This document shows, in pieces, positions 44,880-52,948 of a stretch of DNA of 64,000 nt. The stretch lies in contig CAXXFH010000004.1 of assembly GCA_963677085.2 (NCBI GenBank), forward strand, positions 1,922,001-1,986,000, read 5' to 3'. A program made the translations under genes and the position numbers. Position 1 is the first letter of the stretch, and every line of letters begins with the position of its first letter. This stretch comes from G963677085 sp963677085 (lineage in GTDB: Bacteria > Planctomycetota > Planctomycetia > Pirellulales > Thermoguttaceae). The notes under the pieces are model-generated. The model saw nothing but the letters and a program-made list of their open reading frames with translations. It ran no database searches and had not been told where the DNA came from.

Positions 44880-44932
44880 AGGCGGTTTCAAGACCCGGTT
44901 TCGGCTTCGTCAACCGACCGAACGAATATCCC
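44877..44932. repeat. TAGAGGCGGTTTCAAGAC repeat, copy 2 (inverted)
   Basis: TAGAGGCGGTTTCAAGACCC through GACCGAACGAATATCCC is the inverted relative of 39518-39599. It overlaps the stop codon of the DUF1559 gene. The remaining gap to 45337 shows no gene. Confidence 0.65.
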
Positions 44933-45337
44933 CTGTAAGTCGTTCCCAAACGGCTTCCGGGACATTTTCCAGCCCCACTGCTCGGGTGGACTATAATGGA
45001 ACTTGCCGCGTGCCACGGGGCAATGTTCTCGTCTCCTCTCATGTCGCCACATCTCACTCCGTCGTAAGCGCAGGCGCGGTGTCAGGCAGCGTCACACCCG
45101 GCCCCCCAACGGTCCAATTCAGAAAACGCAAGTCCATTCAATCACACCACTTACGCAACCATTCCGATTTTTCTTCTCGAAAAAATTCCAAAATCAGCAG
45201 CCCCGGATCGTATCTCTACATGACCGAAATGTGCCGTCGTGGCTACGCCCGACCGCGCGAGGCTGCCTCGTCGAACCTCTCAATCAAGCACGATGAAATC
45301 TGTGGCGAACGAAACCCGGATCAACGGGACTAGCACC

Positions 45338-45862
45338 ATGCCGGCGGTTGACAAGACCCAACGTTTTGTCCGACTCTTCGCCGAAAGCCAGCGCCGGCTG
45401 TACGCCTTCATCCGCACCCAGGTGAAAAGCCCGGCCGACGCCGACGACATCCTCGGCCAAACGAGTGTGGTGCTTTGGGAGAAATTCGACACCTTCGAGC
45501 AGGGCACCGATTTCGTGCGTTGGGCCTGCCGCGTAGCACGGCTGGAGGTGTTGGCCCATTACCGAAACCGTCGACGTTTGTTGGCCATGTTCACCGACGA
45601 GGTGGCCGAGCGAATTGCAGACGCAATGATCGACGCCCAGGAAGAAATCGACGTCCGGCACCACGCGTTAGCCGAATGCCTCGAAAAGCTCCCCGAACGG
45701 CAACACGATTTGATTCGCCGCCGCTACACCGACGAGGCCAGCATTAAGGTACTGGCCCAAAACCTGCATCGTAGCGAGTCGGCCGTCTACAAGACCTTGG
45801 CCCGCATCCACGATGCCCTGTACGACTGCGTGAACCGGACCCTTCAGGAAGGAACCACGTAA
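45338..45862 (+). CDS. ECF sigma-70 factor of cassette C
   Basis: 174 residues from ATG 45338 (MPAVDKTQRFVRLFAESQRR); ATG 45293 would add 15 residues. Region 2: RLYAFIRTQVKSPADADDILGQTSVVLWEK; region 4: ECLEKLPERQHDLIRRRYTD then IKVLAQNLHRSESAVYKTLA. Stop and FecR start share one base (TAATG at 45860). Close relative of sigma B by wording. Confidence 0.88.
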   Translation: MPAVDKTQRFVRLFAESQRRLYAFIRTQVKSPADADDILGQTSVVLWEKFDTFEQGTDFVRWACRVARLEVLAHYRNRRRLLAMFTDEVAERIADAMIDAQEEIDVRHHALAECLEKLPERQHDLIRRRYTDEASIKVLAQNLHRSESAVYKTLARIHDALYDCVNRTLQEGTT

Positions 45863-47640
45863 TGCGCCAGTCGTGGTCCAAACAAGACGATCAGCAGTTG
45901 CGGGTACTCATCGCGGCGCAGCGCGAGAACCGACTCGACGCGCACGGCGCCAACCGCCTGAACGAAGTGCTAAAACACAACAACGAGGCCGTAGAGACTT
46001 ACGTCCGTTTCGCCATGCTCCAAAGCGGGTTGGAGCTGGAATTCGGCCTGGGCGGAAAGGCTGCGGCCGTGGCTCTTTCGGAACTCAACGGCATACCGGG
46101 CGAAGCACCGTCGAACGTAGTCGACGAGCGGCCACTGGCCTCTCCTTCGATGTCCAATGGCCAAGCTGCAAAACAACGCACCGGCTGGTCTTCCGGCACA
46201 TCGTTTCGAGCGGCACGCTATTGGCGATTTATCGCCCAAACCGTTCGAACGGGCCATGAATCGACTGGTGCACGGTTGTCCTTGTCTTTCGTGGTGTCTG
46301 CTTTGGTAGTAGGCTCGATGCTCGTTCTGATGGCGTTTTGGGCGGCGCCCAGCTTTCGTAGTTGGCGAAGCCAGCGAGCGGTTGTCTCGGAACGGCCGGC
46401 CGCCACCGTAGCACGGCTGACAGGAGTGGTCGACGTAGCATGGGCACCCGGCACGCGAACCCGCACGCCGGGCGATCCGGTGCCTCAGGATGAACCCATC
46501 GTGTTGACCTCGGGTTTGATCGAAATTCAGTTCGTCAAGGGCACCAAGGTGCTCGTGGAAGGCCCCGCGACGTTCATCGCTCGCGATCGCAACCAGGGCT
46601 ATTTGTCGCGAGGCAAGTTGGTTGCTCAGGTTCCGCGCCGCGCGAACGGATTCAAGCTGCAAACCCCGCAGGCGACGATTGTCGACCTTGGTACTGAATT
46701 CGGCGTCGAAGTCGACGAGTCGGGCAAGACCGACGTCCACGTATTCCAGGGCAATGTGTTGGCCGAGTTGAACGGGGCGGAAACTGCCGACCGGACTGTC
46801 AGCCGTGTGTTGGCGGCCAACGAATCGGCCCGCTTCGATACGGCCAACGCAACGATCGACGTTGCCGCGTCGACGGCCGTCGTGCGACAACAGTTCGTCC
46901 GTACCCTGCCCCGGCAGCGTCCCAAACCCAAGCAGGGCGTAACCAAGAATCTGGTCCTGATCAACCCCAGCTTCGAGTTGCCGGACATCCGCAAACACCG
47001 CAAATACAGCGTTCACTCGGCGACACTCCAGTTGACCGCCTACGGCTGGCACACAGGCACGTCGCCTTTGAACAGTTCGGACCAGGCCTACTACGTACTT
47101 TCGACCAAAGACGGAACGTACGCCAACGGCCAGGGCGCCACCGACGGGCAACAGGTGGTGTCGCTTTGTTTGCGCAATATGCGCGAACATTTACCCGACG
47201 ATGCCCTGTCGGCCGTTTGGATGTATCAGTCGCTGGGCGTAATCGACCGTAGCGACGTGGATCGACAACTCACGGCGGCGGTCGACGTCGCCGTGAAAGA
47301 CCGCACTCATTCCTCCCCGGGCGCACGATTCGCAGGCGGTGGCGCGACAGTCGAATTGGCCTTCGCCGTGGGAGTCTCCCATCGGTTGTCGGGCGATGCC
47401 GTGGGTAGCGCCGGACGGCGGTTGAGTTTTCTTCGCGAAGACGGCATCCGGACGCTCGACGCCAGCCTGACGATTCCCGAGGAAATGATCGGCCGTGAAT
47501 TGTTTTTGCGGATTGCCGTCTCGGAACCCAAACCGAACACCGGCCACGGCACCTATCACATCGACAACGTACGGTGTGCCGTCGACCAAATACCGAATAA
47601 TGAACCTAATTCCCTCGAAGGCGAAAGGAGCCCGAAATGA
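45862..47640 (+). CDS. FecR-type anti-sigma/surface sensor of cassette C
   Basis: 592 residues. N-terminal cytoplasmic helices (DDQQLRVLIAAQRENRLDAH; VRFAMLQSGLELEF), one membrane span at ~138-158 (LSFVVSALVVGSMLVLMAF), FecR domain at ~178-300 (LTSGLIEIQFVKGTKVLVEG; QATIVDLGTEFGVEVDESGK; VHVFQGNVLAEL), then a CBM-like outer module (LVLINPSFELPDIRKHRKYS ... ELFLRIAVSE ... HIDNVRCAVD). The stop overlaps the start of the PEP-CTERM gene by 4 bp (ATGA), so three genes are translationally linked. Confidence 0.85.
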   Translation: MRQSWSKQDDQQLRVLIAAQRENRLDAHGANRLNEVLKHNNEAVETYVRFAMLQSGLELEFGLGGKAAAVALSELNGIPGEAPSNVVDERPLASPSMSNGQAAKQRTGWSSGTSFRAARYWRFIAQTVRTGHESTGARLSLSFVVSALVVGSMLVLMAFWAAPSFRSWRSQRAVVSERPAATVARLTGVVDVAWAPGTRTRTPGDPVPQDEPIVLTSGLIEIQFVKGTKVLVEGPATFIARDRNQGYLSRGKLVAQVPRRANGFKLQTPQATIVDLGTEFGVEVDESGKTDVHVFQGNVLAELNGAETADRTVSRVLAANESARFDTANATIDVAASTAVVRQQFVRTLPRQRPKPKQGVTKNLVLINPSFELPDIRKHRKYSVHSATLQLTAYGWHTGTSPLNSSDQAYYVLSTKDGTYANGQGATDGQQVVSLCLRNMREHLPDDALSAVWMYQSLGVIDRSDVDRQLTAAVDVAVKDRTHSSPGARFAGGGATVELAFAVGVSHRLSGDAVGSAGRRLSFLREDGIRTLDASLTIPEEMIGRELFLRIAVSEPKPNTGHGTYHIDNVRCAVDQIPNNEPNSLEGERSPK

Positions 47641-48374
47641 ATCGCGCGATGATGGCACTTCTTCTTCTCTTGGCCGTATCGTTTGTGCCATCGCTGGCAC
47701 AGGCCGAGGCCATCTTGTTTGACTTTGGACCGAGTAGCAACCAGGCACCGGACACCCCGAATTACTACAACGACGTCAATAGTGCGAGCGTCGGCGAAGT
47801 GGTATCTAACGCCAAGGACGCCGCTGGAACGGACACGGGCATCAGTCTGAGCATTACCGATTCCTTTTTCAGCACGGTTCAGAATGGAATCAATTCCAGT
47901 GCCGCCGGTTTTGAGGCCATGGCACAGTATGATTCGCTTTATGTCCGCGGCACTACCGGCGACGACAACAACGACACGGGCATTATTCGGCTATCGGGTC
48001 TCGACACAAATGCGTTGTACGACATTGTGCTGTTCGGCTCGCGCACCAGCGAGGCCGGCACCGACCGCTACACGGTCTACACCATCGACGGCGTGGAAAA
48101 GGTGCTCAACTGCAAGGGCAATTCTTCGGAGGTTGTAACCTTTTCGAATTGGGCGCCCGACAGCCAAGGCAACATCGACATCGGCGCCCGACTGCTGACT
48201 AACAGCGATACAACCCTGCTGGCCCAACTCGGCATTGCGTCGACCAATACCGATCACGGTTACCTCAGTGCAATGAGCGTGACGGCCAGTGTTGTGCCCG
48301 AGCCGGGCAGTGTGACGTTGCTGCTTGCCGTCGCTTGCTTCGTAGTGATTGGCTATCGTCGTGTGCAACGTTAA
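47637..48374 (+). CDS. PEP-CTERM protein of cassette C
   Basis: 245 residues; start overlaps the FecR stop (ATGA). Signal peptide MNRAMMALLLLLAVSFVPSL, then a beta-rich domain (AILFDFGPSSNQAPDTPNYY; LDTNALYDIVLFGSRTSEAG), then VPEPGSVTLLLAVACFVVIG with a basic YRRVQR tail for exosortase. The physical coupling to sigma and FecR makes coexpression nearly certain. Confidence 0.85.
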   Translation: MNRAMMALLLLLAVSFVPSLAQAEAILFDFGPSSNQAPDTPNYYNDVNSASVGEVVSNAKDAAGTDTGISLSITDSFFSTVQNGINSSAAGFEAMAQYDSLYVRGTTGDDNNDTGIIRLSGLDTNALYDIVLFGSRTSEAGTDRYTVYTIDGVEKVLNCKGNSSEVVTFSNWAPDSQGNIDIGARLLTNSDTTLLAQLGIASTNTDHGYLSAMSVTASVVPEPGSVTLLLAVACFVVIGYRRVQR

Positions 48375-48388
48375 TTGGCCACGAATGT

Positions 48389-48508
48389 ACTCCCCTCTCC
48401 CCGTGGGAGAGGGGCCGGGGGTGAGGGCTTAAACCGGCGTAGGCTATGCTTCAGCATGGCACGGCCATCTTTTCTGCGTGGCCCGCGCCATGCTGAAGCG
48501 TAGCCTAC
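48389..48508. repeat. CCCCTCTCCC repeat followed by GTAGGCTATGC repeat copy 3
   Basis: 48389-48426 (CTCCCCTCTCCCCGTGGGAG) is inverted relative to 5595-5637. 48439-48508 has the 21-bp inverted ends GTAGGCTATGCTTCAGCATGG of 8005-8112 but lacks the inner GGTCCCAAG hairpin. Together they fill the gap between the PEP-CTERM and DUF1559 genes. Confidence 0.7.
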
Positions 48509-48534
48509 GTGCCGACTCTACGGGGACTAGGATC

Positions 48535-49428
48535 ATGGGTCGACGATCTCAAGGTTTTACGCTAGTCGAACTGCTGGTGGTCATCGCGATCATCGGGATC
48601 CTGATCGCGCTGCTGCTTCCCGCAGTACAGTCGGCCCGAGAGGCGGCTCGCCGAATGCAGTGCAGCAACAATCTCAAGCAAATCGGGCTGGCGTTTCACG
48701 GCTATCACAGCGCGTTGGGCACCTTCCCGCCCGGGTTCATCCCGATCAATGGCAATCGCGAACGAACCTGGGGCTGGAGCACCTTCATTCTGCCCTATCT
48801 GGAGCAGCGCCCGTTGTACGACCAACTCGATCCGCGCGGCGGACAAATGCCCACGCCAACCAGCGACAACGGCCTGCAAACGACCATCGCCGGATACCTT
48901 TGCCCTTCGGATCGAGGAACCACCACAGGCGAACTCTTCAACCACCCCTACGGAAAATCCAATTACGTGATATCGGAAGGAGTCGGCTACGGCACCGACA
49001 CGATGAGCACTATCGCCAGCATTCGCGACGGCACGAGCAACACGATGCTCGTCGGCGAACGCGACACGGTCGACCAGGTCGGCGGCATTTGGCCCGGATT
49101 CTCGCATAGCAGCGCTTCGCTCAACTTCCGCTCGACGTGGCCCATCGGCACGCGACTCGCACGCGACAGTTCCGGCAACCTGATTTACCAGTTGGGCGTC
49201 GACCCTTGCCGCCGTCATGCGTTGACCAGCCAACATCCGGGCGGGGTAAACGTCGTTTTCTGCGACGGCTCCGTCCACTTCCTCAGCGAGACCATCGAAT
49301 CGGCCCTCGGCGGCAACTGCGGCGATGCGGCCTCGGATGTCGTCAAGAGCCGCTATCCCACCAACGACTACACCTACCAGAAACTGTTCAACCGCCAGGA
49401 CGGCCTCGTCGTCGACATGGCGTTCTGA
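48535..49428 (+). CDS. DUF1559 prepilin-like protein of cassette C
   Basis: 297 residues from ATG 48535 (MGRRSQGFTLVELLVVIAII), with a short leader before the prepilin helix. C-terminal HPGGVNVVFCDGSVHFLSET is the H-X9-DG motif. It differs more from the other two copies in the window than they do from each other (for example AFHGYHSALGTFPPGFIP against SHHQTHGFFPSGGWG). Exported, function unknown; likely under sigma C. Confidence 0.9.
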   Translation: MGRRSQGFTLVELLVVIAIIGILIALLLPAVQSAREAARRMQCSNNLKQIGLAFHGYHSALGTFPPGFIPINGNRERTWGWSTFILPYLEQRPLYDQLDPRGGQMPTPTSDNGLQTTIAGYLCPSDRGTTTGELFNHPYGKSNYVISEGVGYGTDTMSTIASIRDGTSNTMLVGERDTVDQVGGIWPGFSHSSASLNFRSTWPIGTRLARDSSGNLIYQLGVDPCRRHALTSQHPGGVNVVFCDGSVHFLSETIESALGGNCGDAASDVVKSRYPTNDYTYQKLFNRQDGLVVDMAF

Positions 49429-49459
49429 ACGCGCGTCGAGAGTGAGACCAAGAGAAAAC

Positions 49460-50830
49460 ATGCACGACAACGGCAAGCTATCGCGTCGCGAGTTAATGCG
49501 TTTGTTGGGACTTTCGGGATTGGCCGCCGGACTGGGCACCACAGCGTTGCCAGGCCAAAGTGAGGCCGATCCGGTTGGACGGCTCGACGCACCACCCGGC
49601 GTCGTCGTCAACGGGGTCACCCATCCCCGACCCTTCGTGCGCGACGGTCAGGTCATTCAGCCCGAGCGACCGTTGACGACGCTCCACCAAACCGATGTGC
49701 TGGTCGTCGGCGGCGGACCGGCCGGCGTGGCGGCGGCGGTGGCGGCCGCGCGGACCGGGGTAAAAACCACACTGGTCGAGCGCTACGGCCACTTCGGCGG
49801 CCTCTGGACCGGTGGACTGGTGCTCTACGTGCTGGGGCACATCGTCGAGGGCAAGAAACAAGTCTGCCAGGGAATCGGCGAAGAGATGATGCAGCGCCTC
49901 GAAAAGGTCGATCGAGGTATCATCAACCGCAGGCAAGGCGTCAACCCGACGGTCGACGCCGAAGCCCTGAAATATGTGATGGTCGAGATGGTCGTCGAGT
50001 CGGGCATGGACGTCTTCCTGCACTGCTGGGGCGTCGATGCCGTGATGGACGGCAACAAGGTCGTCGGTGCGGTCTTCGAAAGCAAGTCGGGACGCCAGGC
50101 GATACTCGCTAAACAGGTCGTCGACGCGACGGGTGACGGCGACCTCTTCGCTGCCGCGGGCGCCGAACACGAACACCGAAAGTATCACGTGGGCTTGGTG
50201 TCGCGCATCGGCAATCTCGACCGCGCCACGGTTTCGTCGCCGAAGAAGCCACGCGGCACCGGCAGCATCTCGCCCATCCCAGGCGTGAATTGGGTCAACA
50301 TGCACGGCCCCGACGCCGACGGCATCGACGTCCGCGAGCTTACCCGACTCGAGCTGAATCACCGTCGAGCCATTTGGCGGCAAGTCGAAAAGCTCCGCCA
50401 AACGCCGGGCTACAAAGACGTTTACCTGATGGAAACCGCGCCGCAACTGGGCGTGCGAATCACGCGCGTGCTCAGCGGCACCGACATGCTGACCTACAAG
50501 GGACTAATGGACAACCGCCGCTGCGACGACGTCGTGGCCGTGGGCGGGGCATGGAACGGCGACCACCAAGAGTGGCAAGTTCCATTTGGTGCCCTGTTGC
50601 CGAAAAATGTCGACAACATCCTGGCCGCCGGGCGTTGCATCTCGGGCGAAACTCGAATGGCCGATCTGATCCGCGTAATTCCCAACTGCCTCGTGACGGG
50701 CCACGCGGCCGGCGCGGCAGCCGCGGTAGCCGTGTCGCATGATTGTCTCGTGCGAGATGTCGACGTGAAAGAAGTCCAGAAGACACTATTAAAACAGAAG
50801 GCCTACCTGGGGCACATCGAACGGGTATAA
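49460..50830 (+). CDS. FAD-dependent oxidoreductase, Tat-exported
   Basis: 456 residues from ATG 49460. The N-terminus SRRELMRLLGLSGLAAGLG is a twin-arginine signal. TDVLVVGGGPAGVAAAVAAA is the FAD-binding Rossmann motif and VERYGHFGGLWTGG continues it; near the end CISGETRMADLIRVIPNCLV and GHAAGAAAAVAV close the FAD site. It matches the FAD_oxidored family common in planctomycetes. Substrate unknown. It is 31 bp downstream of the DUF1559 gene and so probably belongs to cassette C. Confidence 0.85.
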   Translation: MHDNGKLSRRELMRLLGLSGLAAGLGTTALPGQSEADPVGRLDAPPGVVVNGVTHPRPFVRDGQVIQPERPLTTLHQTDVLVVGGGPAGVAAAVAAARTGVKTTLVERYGHFGGLWTGGLVLYVLGHIVEGKKQVCQGIGEEMMQRLEKVDRGIINRRQGVNPTVDAEALKYVMVEMVVESGMDVFLHCWGVDAVMDGNKVVGAVFESKSGRQAILAKQVVDATGDGDLFAAAGAEHEHRKYHVGLVSRIGNLDRATVSSPKKPRGTGSISPIPGVNWVNMHGPDADGIDVRELTRLELNHRRAIWRQVEKLRQTPGYKDVYLMETAPQLGVRITRVLSGTDMLTYKGLMDNRRCDDVVAVGGAWNGDHQEWQVPFGALLPKNVDNILAAGRCISGETRMADLIRVIPNCLVTGHAAGAAAAVAVSHDCLVRDVDVKEVQKTLLKQKAYLGHIERV

Positions 50831-50949
50831 CCGAATCAGAACGCGTGTCGACACACACGTGCGTCACGTCAGCAACTACGAACGCCCGTACGCGGTCGCT
50901 GCTCGCCCCACGCACTCAACCACTCGCCTTCCACCGAGCTTCATGGGGT

Positions 50950-51012
50950 TGGGTACCACTAGCTACTTGTCAGCCAGCACCGAACACGGACGTACAAGCT
51001 GTCGGTAGCACC
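50950..51012. repeat. palindromic repeat, GGGTGCCA/TGGCACCC family, diverged copy
   Basis: GGGTACCACTAGC...GTCGGTAGCACCC ends, with CTTGTCAGCCAGCACCGAAC inside, followed by GAAGCACTAAG as in 21602 and 51857. Between the convergent FAD oxidoreductase and lipoprotein genes. Confidence 0.5.
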
Positions 51013-51036
51013 CGCAAATCAATGATCGACGAAGCA

Positions 51037-51468
51037 CTAAGGCTTTTCAATCACTAAGTCGAATTGATTCGTGCCTGGCACAAGTTCTACCTGCCGTGGG
51101 TTGCGACGGTACGACTCGGGAACGGCCTCTTCGCGCTGCAACCCACTTTCCGTACCCGACATAACTTGGCCGGTCGGGCGCGACCAATTCACCTCCACAC
51201 GATACTTGCCCGGGTTGGGGCCTTGAGCTTCGGCAATCGCGTATTGCCCCGCAGTAATGGCAGCCGATGCCTTGCGCGACGTTCCTCCATTCGGAACGAA
51301 CTGGATAACGCCGCCGTCGACCGGCTCGCCGTCTAGAATGACCTTTCCCTGTACACTCACTCGCTGCGGTCCTTCGTAGCTACGCTTTGAGCAACCGGCC
51401 GCCAACACCAAAAGGCAAGCGGCGCAACACAGTCCAACGTCAAAACGGTTGTCGTATGGAAGTCTCAT
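51037..51468 (-). CDS. small lipoprotein with transthyretin/carboxypeptidase-regulatory-like domain
   Basis: 143 residues from ATG 51468. Lipobox in CCAACLLVLAAGCSKRS gives an acylated Cys near residue 24. SVQGKVILDGEPVDGGVIQF and PNPGKYRVEVNW fit the Ig-like carboxypeptidase regulatory fold seen in many small planctomycete lipoproteins, which often sit beside DUF1559 genes. It is convergent with the FAD oxidoreductase. Function unknown. Confidence 0.75.
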   Translation of the reverse strand: MRLPYDNRFDVGLCCAACLLVLAAGCSKRSYEGPQRVSVQGKVILDGEPVDGGVIQFVPNGGTSRKASAAITAGQYAIAEAQGPNPGKYRVEVNWSRPTGQVMSGTESGLQREEAVPESYRRNPRQVELVPGTNQFDLVIEKP

Positions 51469-51756
51469 CAATCGTACCCTTTCGACGGCTACGCGACGGC
51501 TTGATAACCAACATACGTTCAATTTAGCGGCAAGCAACAAACGTTTCAAGAAGTTTGTGCCGTTCTTTCGCCATTGGCATATACACCCCACCATGGCTTT
51601 CTATTTCTTGACATATTGAGTGGTGCAACCGGCGCTTTGTCAGTCCTTATTGGTTCCGTGGTTGATTGTGGGACACTTCCTTGCGTCCTGCCCCGGGAAA
51701 CCGGGCTCCCGTTGGTCGCCCTCGTTCCACAAGCAATGCGGGGCCCAATAGAATAG

Positions 51757-51832
51757 GGGTGCCATGGCCACGCTTGCGGGGCCATGTTCGTCGACACTTT
51801 GGCATGCCCACGCAAGCGTGAGCATCGCACCC
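51757..51832. repeat. palindromic repeat, GGGTGCCA/TGGCACCC family
   Basis: GGGTGCCATGGCCACGCTTG ... CACGCAAGCGTGAGCATCGC, followed by TTGACAAAGCACTGGCT. Same order of parts as 21511-21618. Confidence 0.6.
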
Positions 51833-51978
51833 ACAACCCCTGGTTTAAGAGTTGACAAAGCACTGGCTGCTTGCCAGCGAGTGTGGAACGGGCATACCAG
51901 CTGCCCGGGGCACCCAACAAGTCGACATGGCAAGGTCGGCGATATTCCGGTCGCCCCGTCGCGACGAGTAAACCCTCT

Positions 51979-52079
51979 ATTGACGCTTGCATAGCTAATG
52001 AACGGAAGGCGACCAGCGGGAGCCTGGATTTCCAGGTGTTCGGCTTCCCGAAGCGATCATTTCCAATGCAAACATCAAT
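51979..52079. mobile_element. 101-bp MITE-like element, copy 2
   Basis: ATTGACGCTTGCAT at the left and ATGCAAACATCAAT at the right form the terminal inverted repeats. AAACCCTCT lies directly on both sides (51970-51978 and 52080-52088), a 9-bp target duplication. Sequence identical by eye to 17940-18040, inverted. No coding capacity. Confidence 0.85.
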
Positions 52080-52411
52080 AAACCCTCTGCCACAGAAAAT
52101 CATCGGTGCCCCCTTTACGGCCTCGTCATGACTTCGTCCCACCACTTCTTTTCCCGACAATCGCGCCAGACGGATCTCGGACATCCCCCGCTCACCCGCG
52201 AGTTGCCGGCATGGGCAAAAACGCTCGGCTTTCGACCAAACACCCAATTACACTGAAACTTACGCCGCCCGCCACATCTCATTATCACCAAAGGCTTTGC
52301 GACCGAAAACAAAAACCGCTTGTCGAGTTTTTTCGGTGCCAGGTCACTTATATAGGTCCAGTAGAAGGTCCGCACGATAGGCCCCCGACGGCAGAACGTA
52401 ACCCTGTCTGC

Positions 52412-52948
52412 ATGAGTATGGATTCCAAAACGATTGTCCGCGTGCTGATGCAACAACGCGACCGGTTGTTTGCCTACATCTGGTCGATCGTGGGTGATGC
52501 GCATTTGGCCGAGGACGTGCTGCAAGAGGTGTCGCTGCTGGCGGTGGAAAATGGTGGCGAGGTGGCCGATGAAGTGCGATTGGCCGCTTGGCTGCGGCAT
52601 GCCGCCCGCAACAAGGCGTTGGAAGCCGTGCGGCGACGTTCCCGGCAGCCAACGCCGTTGGACGAAGCGATCCTCGAAGCCATGGAGCCCGACTGGCAAC
52701 AGTACGACGCCCTGGAAGAATCCGAACTGGTCGATCTGCTGCGAACGTGCGTGAAACGACTGACCGCGAACAACCAGCGGATTGTCACGCTACGTTACGT
52801 CGACGGGCTGAAGAGCAACGAAATCGCCCGACGTCTGCACCGCAACGTGAGTGCCGTCTATCAGGCGATTACCCGAATCCACCGAGCGCTGAGCGAATGC
52901 ATGTCGCGGCGACTTACGCCGATCGAGAGCGTACCGACCGATGGCTGA
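52412..52948 (+). CDS. ECF sigma-70 factor of cassette D
   Basis: 178 residues from ATG 52412 (MSMDSKTIVRVLMQQRDRLF). Region 2: RLFAYIWSIVGDAHLAEDVLQEVSLLAVEN; region 4: TCVKRLTANNQRIVTLRYVD then SNEIARRLHRNVSAVYQAIT. The gene overlaps the FecR gene by 8 bp (52941-52948). It diverges from the other three sigma factors in length and wording. Confidence 0.86.
   Translation: MSMDSKTIVRVLMQQRDRLFAYIWSIVGDAHLAEDVLQEVSLLAVENGGEVADEVRLAAWLRHAARNKALEAVRRRSRQPTPLDEAILEAMEPDWQQYDALEESELVDLLRTCVKRLTANNQRIVTLRYVDGLKSNEIARRLHRNVSAVYQAITRIHRALSECMSRRLTPIESVPTDG

Larger units (their letters stand above)
51469..52411. other. repeat-rich intergenic region upstream of cassette D
   Basis: About 940 bp without a convincing gene. 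Contains GGGCTCCCGTTGGTCGCC near 51706 (shared with 17870, 32330 and, inverted, 34682), a GGGTGCC palindrome at 51757-51832, a partial one near 51870-51912, and the MITE-like element at 51979-52079. The sigma D promoter must be between 52090 and 52411. Confidence 0.5.
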
